Origin: Solirubrobacterales bacterium
Lineage (GTDB): Bacteria > Actinomycetota > Thermoleophilia > Solirubrobacterales > Solirubrobacteraceae
Length of the DNA stretch: 64,000 bases
Direction: 5' to 3'
Assembly: GCA_027315115.1 (NCBI GenBank)
Contig: DAHUYQ010000039.1
Location: forward strand, 1-64,000
The notes under the pieces were generated by a model. It saw nothing but the letters and a program-made list of their open reading frames with translations, did not search any database and was not told the origin of the DNA. A program made the translations under genes and the position numbers. Positions 20,387 to 29,754 of this stretch are shown here, one piece after another (the stretch's first letter is position 1; each line of letters begins with the position of its first letter).

Positions 20387-21165
20387 GCTGCGGCGCTCGC
20401 CGGGTGGGTGGGAATCAGGCCAGCCGCCAGCCGCTGACCCGGTGCGCTTGCAAGGACCGAGATCTCCCCGAAGCTCTCGCTCTGCTCCCAGCTCGCCTCC
20501 CCGCGCTTGTAGAGCTCCAGCAACGCGAAGAGCGTGACCGCGACGGTAACCCGGTCGGCGTCCCTGACGGCCTCGTCGAAGGAGAAGGCCCCGCGCGAGA
20601 GCAGACTGCGCAGGTGGGCAAGCCGCTCGGCGACGCTGACCCGCGGCGTATGTATGTGCCTGATGCTGATCGCCGGTGGCATCCGCAGCAGGCCGCCGAG
20701 CGCTTCGCCGAGCGCCTGCGGGCTCTCGGAGCCGTCGGTCGGGTCGATCACCGTGCGCCTCAGGAAGGCCGGCAGCGGAGCGGAACGGTAGCGGTAGCCG
20801 CGCTCGGCTTCCAGGCGCTCCCTCAGATGCGCGGCGGCCCCGCGGTAGCGGTGCGCCTGCAGCATCCGCGCCAGCAGCTCCTCGGCCGCCTGCTCGGGCT
20901 CGATGTCCAACATGTCTTCGGCGTCCTCGCCGGCGATCAGCAGCCGCGACTTGAGCTCCAGCAGCGCCGCGATCAGGACGATGAACTCGGTCGCCGACTC
21001 CAGATCCAGCTCACCCCTGGCTTCGAGGTGGTCGAGGTAGGCCAGAACGACATCCGCGATCTGCAGCTCCATCAGGTCGACCTCCTCACGCAGCACGAGC
21101 GTGAGCAGCAGGTCGAACGGGCCGCTGAAGACCTCGAGGTCCAGCTCCAGGGTGGCGATGCTCAT
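20383..21165 (-). CDS. scpA: segregation and condensation protein A
   Basis: LDLEVFSGPFDLLLTLVLREEVDLMELQIADV; FIVLIAALLELKSRLLI. Confidence 0.92.
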   Translation of the reverse strand: MSIATLELDLEVFSGPFDLLLTLVLREEVDLMELQIADVVLAYLDHLEARGELDLESATEFIVLIAALLELKSRLLIAGEDAEDMLDIEPEQAAEELLARMLQAHRYRGAAAHLRERLEAERGYRYRSAPLPAFLRRTVIDPTDGSESPQALGEALGGLLRMPPAISIRHIHTPRVSVAERLAHLRSLLSRGAFSFDEAVRDADRVTVAVTLFALLELYKRGEASWEQSESFGEISVLASAPGQRLAAGLIPTHPASAAA

Positions 21166-21169
21166 CGCG

Positions 21170-22192
21170 TCACGGTACCGAGCGCTCCCGACGTTTCGCT
21201 CCGGGTCCAAGTCCCATCACGTCGCGCACGTCGGCGAGTGTGTCCGCGGCGATCTCGATCGCCCGCTGCGCGCCTTCCCGCAGGATCGCCTCCAGCCGCT
21301 GCTCGTCGGCGCGCAGCTCGACGTAGCGCTCGCGCACCGGCGCGAGCATCTCGCTCACCGCCTCCGCGGTCGCGACCTTCAGGTCGCCGTATCCGCGCGC
21401 GCTGGCCATGTCGGCCTCGACCTGCTCGGGGCTTACCTGCCGGGCCACAGCCAGGATCTCGATCAGGTTGGAGACCCCGGGCTTCTCGGGGGATCGCACG
21501 ATCTCGCTGCCGGAGTCAGTGACGGCCCGCCGGAACTTCTTGGAGATCGCATCCGGCTCGTCGAGCACGTAGACGGTGCCCTCGACCGAGCTGCTCGTGG
21601 TCGACATCTTGCGCGTGGGGTCCTGCAGGTCCATGATCCGCGCTCCGATCTCGGGGATTCGGTGCTCTGGCACCACCAGCACCTCCTCGCCGTCGCCGAA
21701 GCGCTGGTTGAAGCGCCTTGCCACGTCGCGCATCAGCTCCAGGTGCTCGCGCTGGTCCTCGCCCACCGGCACCTCGTGCGCGCGATAGGCCAGCACGTCG
21801 GCGGCCTGCAGCACGGGATAGACGAGCAGGCCCGCGGAGACGAGCTCACGCTGCGCCACCGACTTGTCCCTGAACTGGTGCATGCGCTGCAGGCGACCGA
21901 GCTCGGTGACGCTGCAGAGCAGCCAGCACAGTTCGGCGTGCTGCGGCACGCCGCTCTGACGGAAGAGCATGCAGCGGGCGGGGTCCAGGCCGGCCGCGAT
22001 CAGCAGCGCCGTCAGGTCGTAGACGCTGCGCCTCAGCTCCCGCGGGTCATAGGCGACGGTGATCGCATGCAGGTCCACGATGCAATAGAGCGCCTCGCCG
22101 CGATCCTGGTGGGTGACGAACTGCTGGATCGCGCCTATGTAGTTGCCGAGGTGCTTGGTGCCGGTCGGCTGGATGCCCGAGAAGATCCGCAT
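21170..22192 (-). CDS. trpS: tryptophanyl-tRNA synthetase
   Basis: MRIFSGIQPTGTKHLGNYIGA; RKMSTTSSS (KMSKS-like). Confidence 0.95.
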   Translation of the reverse strand: MRIFSGIQPTGTKHLGNYIGAIQQFVTHQDRGEALYCIVDLHAITVAYDPRELRRSVYDLTALLIAAGLDPARCMLFRQSGVPQHAELCWLLCSVTELGRLQRMHQFRDKSVAQRELVSAGLLVYPVLQAADVLAYRAHEVPVGEDQREHLELMRDVARRFNQRFGDGEEVLVVPEHRIPEIGARIMDLQDPTRKMSTTSSSVEGTVYVLDEPDAISKKFRRAVTDSGSEIVRSPEKPGVSNLIEILAVARQVSPEQVEADMASARGYGDLKVATAEAVSEMLAPVRERYVELRADEQRLEAILREGAQRAIEIAADTLADVRDVMGLGPGAKRRERSVP

Positions 22193-22284
22193 CGCCGGGA
22201 GGCTAACGAAGCGCGGCGCGCCACCATCCTGAGAACGTTTATTATCCAGATAACGACCATGTTGCCAAGCCGACTGGGGACCTC

Positions 22285-23736
22285 ATGAGCACAGCCGAGA
22301 AGATCGCCGGGTCGTCCTTCACTCAAGCGCCCGACCGATGGAGCGCCCGCGTGCAGCCCTCCGCGGCGGGGCCCGCGCCCCAGGACGGCGCGCCGATCGC
22401 GCTGCCGCCCGCGGTGCGGATGCCAAGGCCGCTGCAGCAGCTCCGCTTCAGCATGCGCCAGTCCTCCTTCTTCCTGCGCTGCTCTCGCGAGCTCGGACAG
22501 ACCTTCCGCATGCGCGGCGTGCTGCAGGACGACTGGGTCACGGTCACCACCCACCCCGACCACGTCCGCTCGCTGTTCACCGCCGACCCGGAGCTCGCGC
22601 CCTCGCTAACCGGCGAGTCGCCGCTGCGCCCGATCGTGGGCCCCAACTCCGTGCTCACCCTGCTTGGCCCCAAGCACATGCGCCAGCGCAAGCTGCTGCT
22701 GCCACCCTTCCACGGCGAGGCGGTGGAGCGCTACACGCAGATGATCGCGGACGCGGCGCAGCGCGAGATCGAGAGCTGGTCGGTCGGAGAGCAGTTCGCC
22801 CTCGGCCCGCGGATGCAGGCCGTCACGCTCGAGGTGATCATGGCCGGCATCTTCGGCGTGGAAGGCCTGCCGCCGAAGGGCACGCTGGAGCGTGAGCTGC
22901 GCGACGAGATCCACAGCATCGTCGCGCTCTCGACCCGTCCGCTCTCGATCTTCGCCGAGATGATCCTGCTGCGCCAAGAGCAGCCTGGTGGCGTGGTCGG
23001 CGGTGTGATGCGGCGCGTGGACGAGCTGCTCTACGCGCTGATCGGCGAGCGTCGCGAGGCGGGCGCGGGCGCCGAGCAGCGCACCGACATCCTCTCGCTG
23101 CTGCTCGCCGCCACCGACGAAGACGGCGTGCCGATGAGCGACGAAGAACTGCGCGACGAGCTCATCACGCTCGTGCTCGCAGGGCACGAGACGACCGCCA
23201 ACTCGCTCGCCTGGGCCTTCGAGCGTCTGCTGCGCAACCGCGACGCCTACGACCGGCTGCGCGAGCTCGTCCGGGCCTCCGACGGCGCCGCGTCCGCGGA
23301 GGCGGATGCCTATGTGGAGGCCGTGATCCACGAGACCATGCGCGTGCGGCCCGTGGTCCCCTCGATCGGCCGGCGGGTCGCCGTGCCCTGGCAGCTCGGC
23401 CGCTTCCGCGTGCCGGCCGGCACGCCCGTGGTGCTCAGCATCATGCTGCTGCACCACCGTGAGGACGTCTACCCTCAGCCGTTCGCCTTCGCGCCGGAGC
23501 GCTTCCTGGAGAACAAGCCCGGCACCTACACCTGGATCCCCTTCGGCGGCGGCATCCGACGCTGCCTGGGCGCGACGCTGGCGATGGCCGAGCAGCGCGT
23601 GGTGTTGCGCGCGATCGCCGCCCGCACAGACATGCGCGCGTCGGCGGCGGCGCCGGAGAAACTGCGGCACCGCAACGTCACGATGGTGCCCGCCCAGGGG
23701 GCGCAGGTCGTCCTCGATCGGCGCCTTCCGGCCTGA
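22285..23736 (+). CDS. cytochrome P450
   Basis: AGHETTANSLAWAFERLL; ETMRVRPVVP (ExxR); FGGGIRRCLGATLAMAE heme loop. Confidence 0.93.
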   Translation: MSTAEKIAGSSFTQAPDRWSARVQPSAAGPAPQDGAPIALPPAVRMPRPLQQLRFSMRQSSFFLRCSRELGQTFRMRGVLQDDWVTVTTHPDHVRSLFTADPELAPSLTGESPLRPIVGPNSVLTLLGPKHMRQRKLLLPPFHGEAVERYTQMIADAAQREIESWSVGEQFALGPRMQAVTLEVIMAGIFGVEGLPPKGTLERELRDEIHSIVALSTRPLSIFAEMILLRQEQPGGVVGGVMRRVDELLYALIGERREAGAGAEQRTDILSLLLAATDEDGVPMSDEELRDELITLVLAGHETTANSLAWAFERLLRNRDAYDRLRELVRASDGAASAEADAYVEAVIHETMRVRPVVPSIGRRVAVPWQLGRFRVPAGTPVVLSIMLLHHREDVYPQPFAFAPERFLENKPGTYTWIPFGGGIRRCLGATLAMAEQRVVLRAIAARTDMRASAAAPEKLRHRNVTMVPAQGAQVVLDRRLPA

Positions 23737-23774
23737 CCTGGACGGCCGCCGCGTCTGCCGAGCGGCCTACGGCT

Positions 23775-23810
23775 TTGGGAAAGACGAAGATTGGATTTCG
23801 TTTTTCCCAA
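23775..23810. terminator. AT-rich hairpin between convergent P450 and gcvPB genes
   Basis: TTGGGAAAGACGAA / TTCGTTTTTCCCAA 14-bp near-perfect stem, 8-nt loop; a second hairpin CCCTGATCG/CGATCAGGG follows at 23829-23851. Confidence 0.7.
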
Positions 23811-23858
23811 CCCGCGTTCGGCTCCTGCCCCTGATCGCGCTTCGATCAGGGCACGCGC

Positions 23859-25388
23859 TCAGAGCTGCTGCCTGATCACCGGCCGCTTGGCCGCGGCCAC
23901 CTCGTCCAGACGTCGCACCGGCGTGGTGTGCGGTGCGGTCTGCGCGATCCGCGGGTCCTCGGCGGCCTCGGCGAGGATGTCCGCGATCGCCTGCGCGAAC
24001 TCGTCGAGGGTCTCCCTGGTCTCGGTCTCGGTCGGCTCGACCATCAGCGCCTCGTCGACCAGCAGCGGGAAGTAGACGGTCGGCGGGTGGTAGCCGTGGT
24101 CGAGCAGCCGCTTGGCGAGGTCGAGCGTCTTGATCTGCAGCTCGCGCTTCATCGGCGCGCCGGAGAGCACGAACTCGTGCATGCAGAGCTGCCCGTAGGC
24201 GAGCGGCAGGTGCTCGGCTACGCCAAGCTGGCGCAGCCGCGCGAGCAGGTAGTTGGCGTTTATCACCGCGGCCTCCGAGGCGTCCTTGAGGCCGTCGGCG
24301 CCGAGCGAGCGGATGTAGGCGTAGGCGCGCACGAAGCAGCCGTAGTTGCCGTGGAAGCCGCGCAGGCGGCCAATCGACTTGGGCCGATCCTCCTCAAAAC
24401 GAAAAACAAGGTCGTCTCCGGCGCCCGTCGCAGCGATCACCGGCACCGGCAGGTAGGGCTCGATTCGATCCGAGACCGCGATCGGGCCAGAGCCCGGCCC
24501 GCCGCCGCCGTGCGGCTGCGTGAAGGACTTGTGCAGGTTGAAGTGGACGATGTCGAAGCCCATGTCCCCCGGTCGCGAGAAGCCCATGATCGCGTTCAGG
24601 TTCGCGCCGTCGTAGTAGAGGATCGCGCCCGCGCCGTGAACGATCTCGGCGATCTGCGCGATGTTGCGGTCGAAGATGCCGAGCGTGTTCGGGTTGGTCA
24701 GCATCAGGCAGGCGACGGTCTCGTCCGCCTTTGCCCGCAGGTCGTCAATATCGATGCCGCCGTGCTCGTCCGTGGCCAGCTTGACCACTTCCAGGCCGGC
24801 CATCGTGACGGTCGCGGGATTGGTGCCGTGCGAGGTGTCGGGCGTCAGCACCTTGCGCCGCTGCTGATCGCGGTCCTCGTGATAGGCGCGCGTCAGCAGC
24901 ACGCCGGCGAGCTCGCCGTGGGAGCCGGCCGAGGGCTGCAGGCAGACGTGAGGCAGGCCCGAGATCTCGCCGAGGGCCTCTTGCAGGCTCCACATCAGCC
25001 GCAGCGCGCCCTGCGAGTCGGCCGGCTCCTGCAGCGGATGCAGACGCGAGTGTCCCGGCAGAGCGGCCACCCGCTCGTGCAGGCGCGGGTTGTGCTTCAT
25101 CGTGCACGAGCCGAGCGGGTAGAAGCCGGAGTCCAGGTCGAAGTTGCGCTTGGAGAGACGCACGTAGTGGCGCACGATCTCCGGCTCCGAGACCTGCGGC
25201 AGGCGCGCGGGCCGCTCGCGACGAAGCCGCGGCGGCAGCAGCTCCAGCGGGTCCACCCGCGGCACATCCATCTCCGGGCAGACGAACGCGCTGCGACCCG
25301 GCACCCCCTTCTCGAAGATCGTGATCGCGCGTTCGCGCTGCAGCGGGCTTTCGCTCGCGAGCACGGTGGCGCCGGACGGCTCGCTCAC
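23859..25388 (-). CDS. gcvPB: glycine dehydrogenase (decarboxylating) subunit 2
   Basis: YPLGSCTMKHNPRLHE; HFNLHKSFTQPHGGGGPGSGPIAV; GTG start overlapping the gcvPA stop. Confidence 0.94.
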   Translation of the reverse strand: MSEPSGATVLASESPLQRERAITIFEKGVPGRSAFVCPEMDVPRVDPLELLPPRLRRERPARLPQVSEPEIVRHYVRLSKRNFDLDSGFYPLGSCTMKHNPRLHERVAALPGHSRLHPLQEPADSQGALRLMWSLQEALGEISGLPHVCLQPSAGSHGELAGVLLTRAYHEDRDQQRRKVLTPDTSHGTNPATVTMAGLEVVKLATDEHGGIDIDDLRAKADETVACLMLTNPNTLGIFDRNIAQIAEIVHGAGAILYYDGANLNAIMGFSRPGDMGFDIVHFNLHKSFTQPHGGGGPGSGPIAVSDRIEPYLPVPVIAATGAGDDLVFRFEEDRPKSIGRLRGFHGNYGCFVRAYAYIRSLGADGLKDASEAAVINANYLLARLRQLGVAEHLPLAYGQLCMHEFVLSGAPMKRELQIKTLDLAKRLLDHGYHPPTVYFPLLVDEALMVEPTETETRETLDEFAQAIADILAEAAEDPRIAQTAPHTTPVRRLDEVAAAKRPVIRQQL

Positions 25389-26845
25389 GCCCGCACCCCC
25401 TGATCGCTTGCGGCCCGGCGGCACTCGGCGACCGCGGCGTGCAGAGCCTCCGCCAGCCGGTCGATGTCGGCCGCGCCGCGGCGCTCGGTGATCGCCACCA
25501 GCAGCAGCCCCTCATCCTCCTCGCGCCCGCTCAGCGCCTGCACGTCCACGCCCGGGTTGACGCCGCGCTCGATGCAACGCCGCCGCGCCGCCGCCACGTC
25601 GCAGGGCAGTCGCACCGCCAGCTCCCGCACCGCCGGCTGCTCGTGCATCGGGCTCACGCCGTCGATCTCGCACAAACGCTGCCGGGCGTAGTGGGTGCGG
25701 GCGAGCAGCAGCTCACCGAGCTGCACAATCCCCTCGCGCCCGAGCCAGGAGAGGTAGACCATCCCCGCCAGCGCGTTGAGCGCCTGCGCGGTGCAGATGT
25801 TGGAGGTCGCGCGCTCGCGCCGGATGTGCTGCTCGCGGGTCTGCAGCGTGAGCACGAAGCCACGGCGCCCGTCGGCGTCCAGCGTCTCCCCCGCGATCCG
25901 TCCGGGCATCCGGCGCAGGTACTCCTCCCTGGCCGCGAAGAACCCGAAGGACGGCCCGCCGAAGTCCAGACGCCCGCCGAGCGGCTGTCCCTCGCCGACC
26001 GCCACATCGACCCCGCATTCGCCGGGCGAGCGCAGTATCCCGAGCGTGATCGGGTCGACCTGCGCGATCACGACCGGATGGCCGCCCACCCGCGCAGGCT
26101 CTGCGCCGTTGCCGCTCGCGGCCGCGCCGACGCTCGCATCCTCGCTCGCGCCCCTGGCCAGCGAGGCGAGCCGCTGCGCATCCTCCACGGCGCCATAGAA
26201 GTTCGGCTGCGCGAAGAAGGCGGCGCCGGTCCGCTCGTCGATCGCCTGCTCCCACGCCTCGGGGTCCGTGACGCCGTCGCGCAGCGGCACCTCCACGATC
26301 TCCGCGCCGTAGCCATGGGCGTATGTCCGCAGCGTCTGCAGGCTGTGCGGGTGCAGCCCGGCGCTGACCACGAACCGGCTGCGCCCGTTGTGGAGCTTCG
26401 CCATGTAGCCCGCGGAGGCGACCGCGCTCGGCCCCTCGTAGACGGAGGCGTTGGAGACCGGCAGGCCCGTCAGCTCGCTGATCGCCGTCTGGTACTCGAA
26501 CATCGCCTGCAGGCCGCCCTGGGACACCTCGGGCTGGTAGGGCGTGTACGGGGTCAGGAACTCGGAGCGCTCGCAGAGCATGTCCACGATCGCCGGCACG
26601 TAGTGGTCGTACATGCCGGCGCCCAGGAAGCTGAGCTGCTCCTCGGCGGAGACGTTGCGGGCGGCCAGCGCCTTCAGGTGCTCGTAGACCTCCTGCTCGC
26701 CCATGCCGTCGGGCAGGTCCAGCGCGCGGCTCAGGCGAACTCCCGGAGGGATCTGGGCCTCGAAGAGCTCCTGCGCGGAGCCGACCCCGATCGCGGCGAG
26801 CATCTGCTCGCGGTCTGCCTGCGTGATGGCGGTGTAGCGACTCAA
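25385..26845 (-). CDS. gcvPA: glycine dehydrogenase (decarboxylating) subunit 1
   Basis: FLGAGMYDHYVPAIVD; TPYTPYQPEVSQGGLQAMFEYQTAI; GGPSFGFFA. Confidence 0.95.
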   Translation of the reverse strand: MSRYTAITQADREQMLAAIGVGSAQELFEAQIPPGVRLSRALDLPDGMGEQEVYEHLKALAARNVSAEEQLSFLGAGMYDHYVPAIVDMLCERSEFLTPYTPYQPEVSQGGLQAMFEYQTAISELTGLPVSNASVYEGPSAVASAGYMAKLHNGRSRFVVSAGLHPHSLQTLRTYAHGYGAEIVEVPLRDGVTDPEAWEQAIDERTGAAFFAQPNFYGAVEDAQRLASLARGASEDASVGAAASGNGAEPARVGGHPVVIAQVDPITLGILRSPGECGVDVAVGEGQPLGGRLDFGGPSFGFFAAREEYLRRMPGRIAGETLDADGRRGFVLTLQTREQHIRRERATSNICTAQALNALAGMVYLSWLGREGIVQLGELLLARTHYARQRLCEIDGVSPMHEQPAVRELAVRLPCDVAAARRRCIERGVNPGVDVQALSGREEDEGLLLVAITERRGAADIDRLAEALHAAVAECRRAASDQGVRA

Positions 26846-26888
26846 GCGCTTTGAGCCTAGCCGGCCAGCGGATTTCCCAGGCGAGCCA

Positions 26889-27287
26889 CTAGGCGCCGAT
26901 GCTCTGGCGGTAGGCGCCTGCGTCCATGAGCTGCGCCTGCTCGGCGGGCTCGGTGAGGCGCACCTTCACCAGCCAGCCGTCGCCGTAGGGGTCGTCGTTG
27001 ATCGCCTGCGAGGCTTCGGAGAGCGACTCGTTGACCTCCACGATCTCCCCGGAGAGCGGCGCCACCACGTCCGACACGGCCTTCACGGACTCGACCTCCG
27101 CGTATGGCTCGTCCTTGACGAGCTTGGCGCCGACCGCGGGCGGCTCGAAGAAGACGACCTCGCCCAGCGAGTCCTGCGCGTACCACGTGATCCCGAACGT
27201 GGCCTGCGAAGGGTCCCCCGAATCTATCCGCGCCCAGTCGTGGTCGGCGTGATACAGCAGGTCATCGGGGTAGCTCGCTTCAGCCAT
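26889..27287 (-). CDS. gcvH: glycine cleavage system H protein
   Basis: LLYHADHDWARID; YAEVESVKAVSDVVAPLSGEIVEVNE lipoyl-lysine motif. Confidence 0.94.
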   Translation of the reverse strand: MAEASYPDDLLYHADHDWARIDSGDPSQATFGITWYAQDSLGEVVFFEPPAVGAKLVKDEPYAEVESVKAVSDVVAPLSGEIVEVNESLSEASQAINDDPYGDGWLVKVRLTEPAEQAQLMDAGAYRQSIGA

Positions 27288-27978
27288 CGGCTCTCCTGGG
27301 CTCGCGGGACGGCATTGGCCGCGAACGATATTGGTCGCCGCGGGCGAATCGCACGAGATCCGTGTAGTCGTCCGTCTTGAGCGCATAGATCAACGCCTCG
27401 ATGTACCGCGCACGCCCTGAGCCGTCGCTGTCGAGCTTCGCCCCTCCCCAGACGAACGGCTCGATTCCGATGGAGGTTCTATATAGATCCGCCATCAGGC
27501 GGGTGCAGCGCCCGTTGCCGTTCGGAAACGGATGGACGCTGACCAGCCGTCCGTGGATGCGGGCAGCCAACTCGTCCGGCTCGTAAACCATCTCCGCATG
27601 CCAGAAGCGGGCGTCGTCAAGCGCCAGACGAGCCTGGCTCGCGATCGAATAGGGGTCGACGCCGATGTTGGTGACGCGCAACCGCATGGTGCCGGCCCAC
27701 CTCCACACGTCTTCGAACATGCGACGATGGAGCTTCAGCATGAACCCGTAGTCGAGCACACCCTTCGGGCCCAGGGATCTCGCTTCACGCTGAGCCGGAG
27801 CAATCGCCCTGGTGATGTTCTCGAACTCCACCTGGTTGAGATCGGCACGGGTGGCGACAAAGTCCGGGATGAGGCCCTCAAGGTCCTCCTGCTCGAGCGG
27901 GGTCGCGCCAGAGGGCTCCGGTCCGATGGTCTTCAGCACGAAGCGCCCGGCCTGCGGCTGCCGCTCCTCAGCCCTCAC
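27280..27978 (-). CDS. Fic/DOC family protein (mobile mystery protein B-like)
   Basis: SVHPFPNGNGRCTRLMADLYR Fic motif (N replaces the usual D/E); paired with an HTH gene by a 4-nt overlap. Confidence 0.85.
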   Translation of the reverse strand: MRAEERQPQAGRFVLKTIGPEPSGATPLEQEDLEGLIPDFVATRADLNQVEFENITRAIAPAQREARSLGPKGVLDYGFMLKLHRRMFEDVWRWAGTMRLRVTNIGVDPYSIASQARLALDDARFWHAEMVYEPDELAARIHGRLVSVHPFPNGNGRCTRLMADLYRTSIGIEPFVWGGAKLDSDGSGRARYIEALIYALKTDDYTDLVRFARGDQYRSRPMPSREPRRADG

Positions 27979-28463
27979 GTCTCGATGGTGGGACCGTGGC
28001 GCGGCCGTCCCCAGATCCGGCCGCTGGAGATGAGATCCTGCGCATACCGCTCGACCGCCTCGGCCTGCCGCTCGCGATCGATGTCTTGAGCCTCCAACTC
28101 CATCGTTCGAGCGGCATAGCCGAGAAGCTGCGCCGCCTGTGATCTCGCCTGAGCGCTCACGGTCTGCTCCAGCGTCGAATTCGGGACCAGCGCATAGACC
28201 AGATGACAGTCCATTGCTCCGGCAACTTCTGCCAACTTCCCAACCGTGATGCCGCCGTGACCCTCGGCGCGCTCCAGCTTGTTGACCGCGGCGCTCGATA
28301 CGCCGAGGCGCTGAGCGAGTACCGCCTGGCTCATCCCGAGAGCTCCCCGTATGGCGCGTATCCAGCCGGCGCGGGGTCGCGCCTCGACAGGCGTCAGATC
28401 AGCAGAGGCAAACTTACGATCCAGCTCGCGACGCGATTGGGCTGCCCTTTCGGTGAGGCGCAT
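27975..28463 (-). CDS. HTH transcriptional regulator (mobile mystery protein A-like)
   Basis: IRGALGMSQAVLAQRLGVSSAAVNKLERAEGHGGITVGKLAEVAGAMDCHLVYALVP. Confidence 0.85.
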   Translation of the reverse strand: MRLTERAAQSRRELDRKFASADLTPVEARPRAGWIRAIRGALGMSQAVLAQRLGVSSAAVNKLERAEGHGGITVGKLAEVAGAMDCHLVYALVPNSTLEQTVSAQARSQAAQLLGYAARTMELEAQDIDRERQAEAVERYAQDLISSGRIWGRPRHGPTIET

Positions 28464-28507
28464 ACCTATAGGTTAGCATTTCCGGCCGCGATCACAACCT
28501 ATAGGTT
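28464..28507. promoter_or_regulatory. paired palindromic operators ACCTATAGGT / AACCTATAGGTT
   Basis: Palindromes at 28464-28473 and 28496-28507, centres 33 bp apart, directly upstream of the HTH gene start. Confidence 0.75.
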
Positions 28508-28557
28508 TTGTGTTAACCGGTCTCGCCCGGACGGTCTCACTGATCCCGTAGGGGAGC

Positions 28558-29715
28558 TCAACAACCGACGAGAAGATCTTCTTCGTGGAGAAGAACCACG
28601 CCACCGGAGCTCACGATGATCTCTCCAGGCCTCGGTTCTTCGCCTTCGCCGCTGGGAGGCGGCCCGAGAAGCAGTGAGAGATGTTCTGTGGTGCCCGGCG
28701 CAACGGAAACGAATTCCTTCGATTCCATCTTTTCTCTACCAGACCATTCGACCCTGAAAGTCGCCGGCAGCGTTGCGCTGGCTTCGTTGCCGAATTCGAT
28801 TGCGAATTCGTGATAGTAGAATTCCTGTTTTTCGGTGCAGTATTCGACTTCGCCCTTGTATGTCGCGAACGGCTTCGCCACGCAGGTGTTCGTGAACGTC
28901 TCCGTGGGGATCAGGGTGGTTGATCCCGACGCGACGGTGATCGTCACGTGTTCGCCGGGCGCCAGGGGGAACTTCAGTTCTTCGCTCTGCCCGGCGGCAA
29001 TCGGGCCGTGGCTTGCTTCGTTGACCGTGAACGACGCCGACGCAGTGGCGCTCGCGCCGTTGGAGAGCGTCACGACCACGCCCGCGCCTGCGCTGCATGA
29101 TGCCTGCACGGCAGTGGCCGACGGATCGGCGACAGGGGTCGGCGCGGGCGCGGGCGGCGGCGCGGGCGCCGGGGGCGCCGCTTCTTTGATGGGCTTGACG
29201 TGGTGCTTCGCCTTGCGCCGGCGCACGTAGAGCACCACGCTCACGTGCCCGAAGTTCGGGTTCCAGCAGGTGATCGGGAAGACGACCGACTCTTTGAGGA
29301 CGATCCGTCGGCAGTCGCGGTGGGATCGCAGGCACAGGAGCGCGCGCAGCTTCGCCGGGACCCTCACTCCGGCCTGCTCGCCGGTTTGCAGCGTTCTCGG
29401 CCCGACGGCGAACCAGTGGCCTTCGCCGTCGCAACCGTGGTTGGCGGTCACGACCCGGCGTTGGATGCGGGCCACGACGAGCTGCGCCCTCATCGCGTGA
29501 GGCGAGCCGTGCAGCCCCACGAGATGGGCGAAGTCGGTGAGCACTCCGTTGGCCACGTAGTCGTGGACCGCCTGCGCGACGTTCGTGGTTTCCCTGGCGC
29601 AGGCGCCCTCGTGCGACTGCGTCGCGGGGTCGAACGCCTGTGCGCCGGCGGCCGGCGCGAGCACCAGGATCGCCACGGACGCGATCAGCAGCCGAATGAG
29701 AGGTTTGCGCAGCAT
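28558..29715 (-). CDS. secreted protein of unknown function, Pro-rich linker
   Basis: Signal peptide MLRKPLIRLLIASVAILVLAPAAGAQA; APPAPAPPPAPAPTPVADP linker. Confidence 0.6.
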   Translation of the reverse strand: MLRKPLIRLLIASVAILVLAPAAGAQAFDPATQSHEGACARETTNVAQAVHDYVANGVLTDFAHLVGLHGSPHAMRAQLVVARIQRRVVTANHGCDGEGHWFAVGPRTLQTGEQAGVRVPAKLRALLCLRSHRDCRRIVLKESVVFPITCWNPNFGHVSVVLYVRRRKAKHHVKPIKEAAPPAPAPPPAPAPTPVADPSATAVQASCSAGAGVVVTLSNGASATASASFTVNEASHGPIAAGQSEELKFPLAPGEHVTITVASGSTTLIPTETFTNTCVAKPFATYKGEVEYCTEKQEFYYHEFAIEFGNEASATLPATFRVEWSGREKMESKEFVSVAPGTTEHLSLLLGPPPSGEGEEPRPGEIIVSSGGVVLLHEEDLLVGC

Positions 29716-29754
29716 TGCGCCGAGATGCTACATCCCGGCCCCGCGCGAGCGCCT

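Noticed and set aside
22242-22253. Inverted repeat TTATC-CA-GATAA upstream of the P450 gene
   Set aside because: Short and not clearly separable from promoter sequence; kept only as a possible operator
22193-22284. Possible Trp leader peptide upstream of trpS (MVVIWIINVLRM...)
   Set aside because: Only one Trp codon and the frame runs through the trpS start; no attenuator pattern
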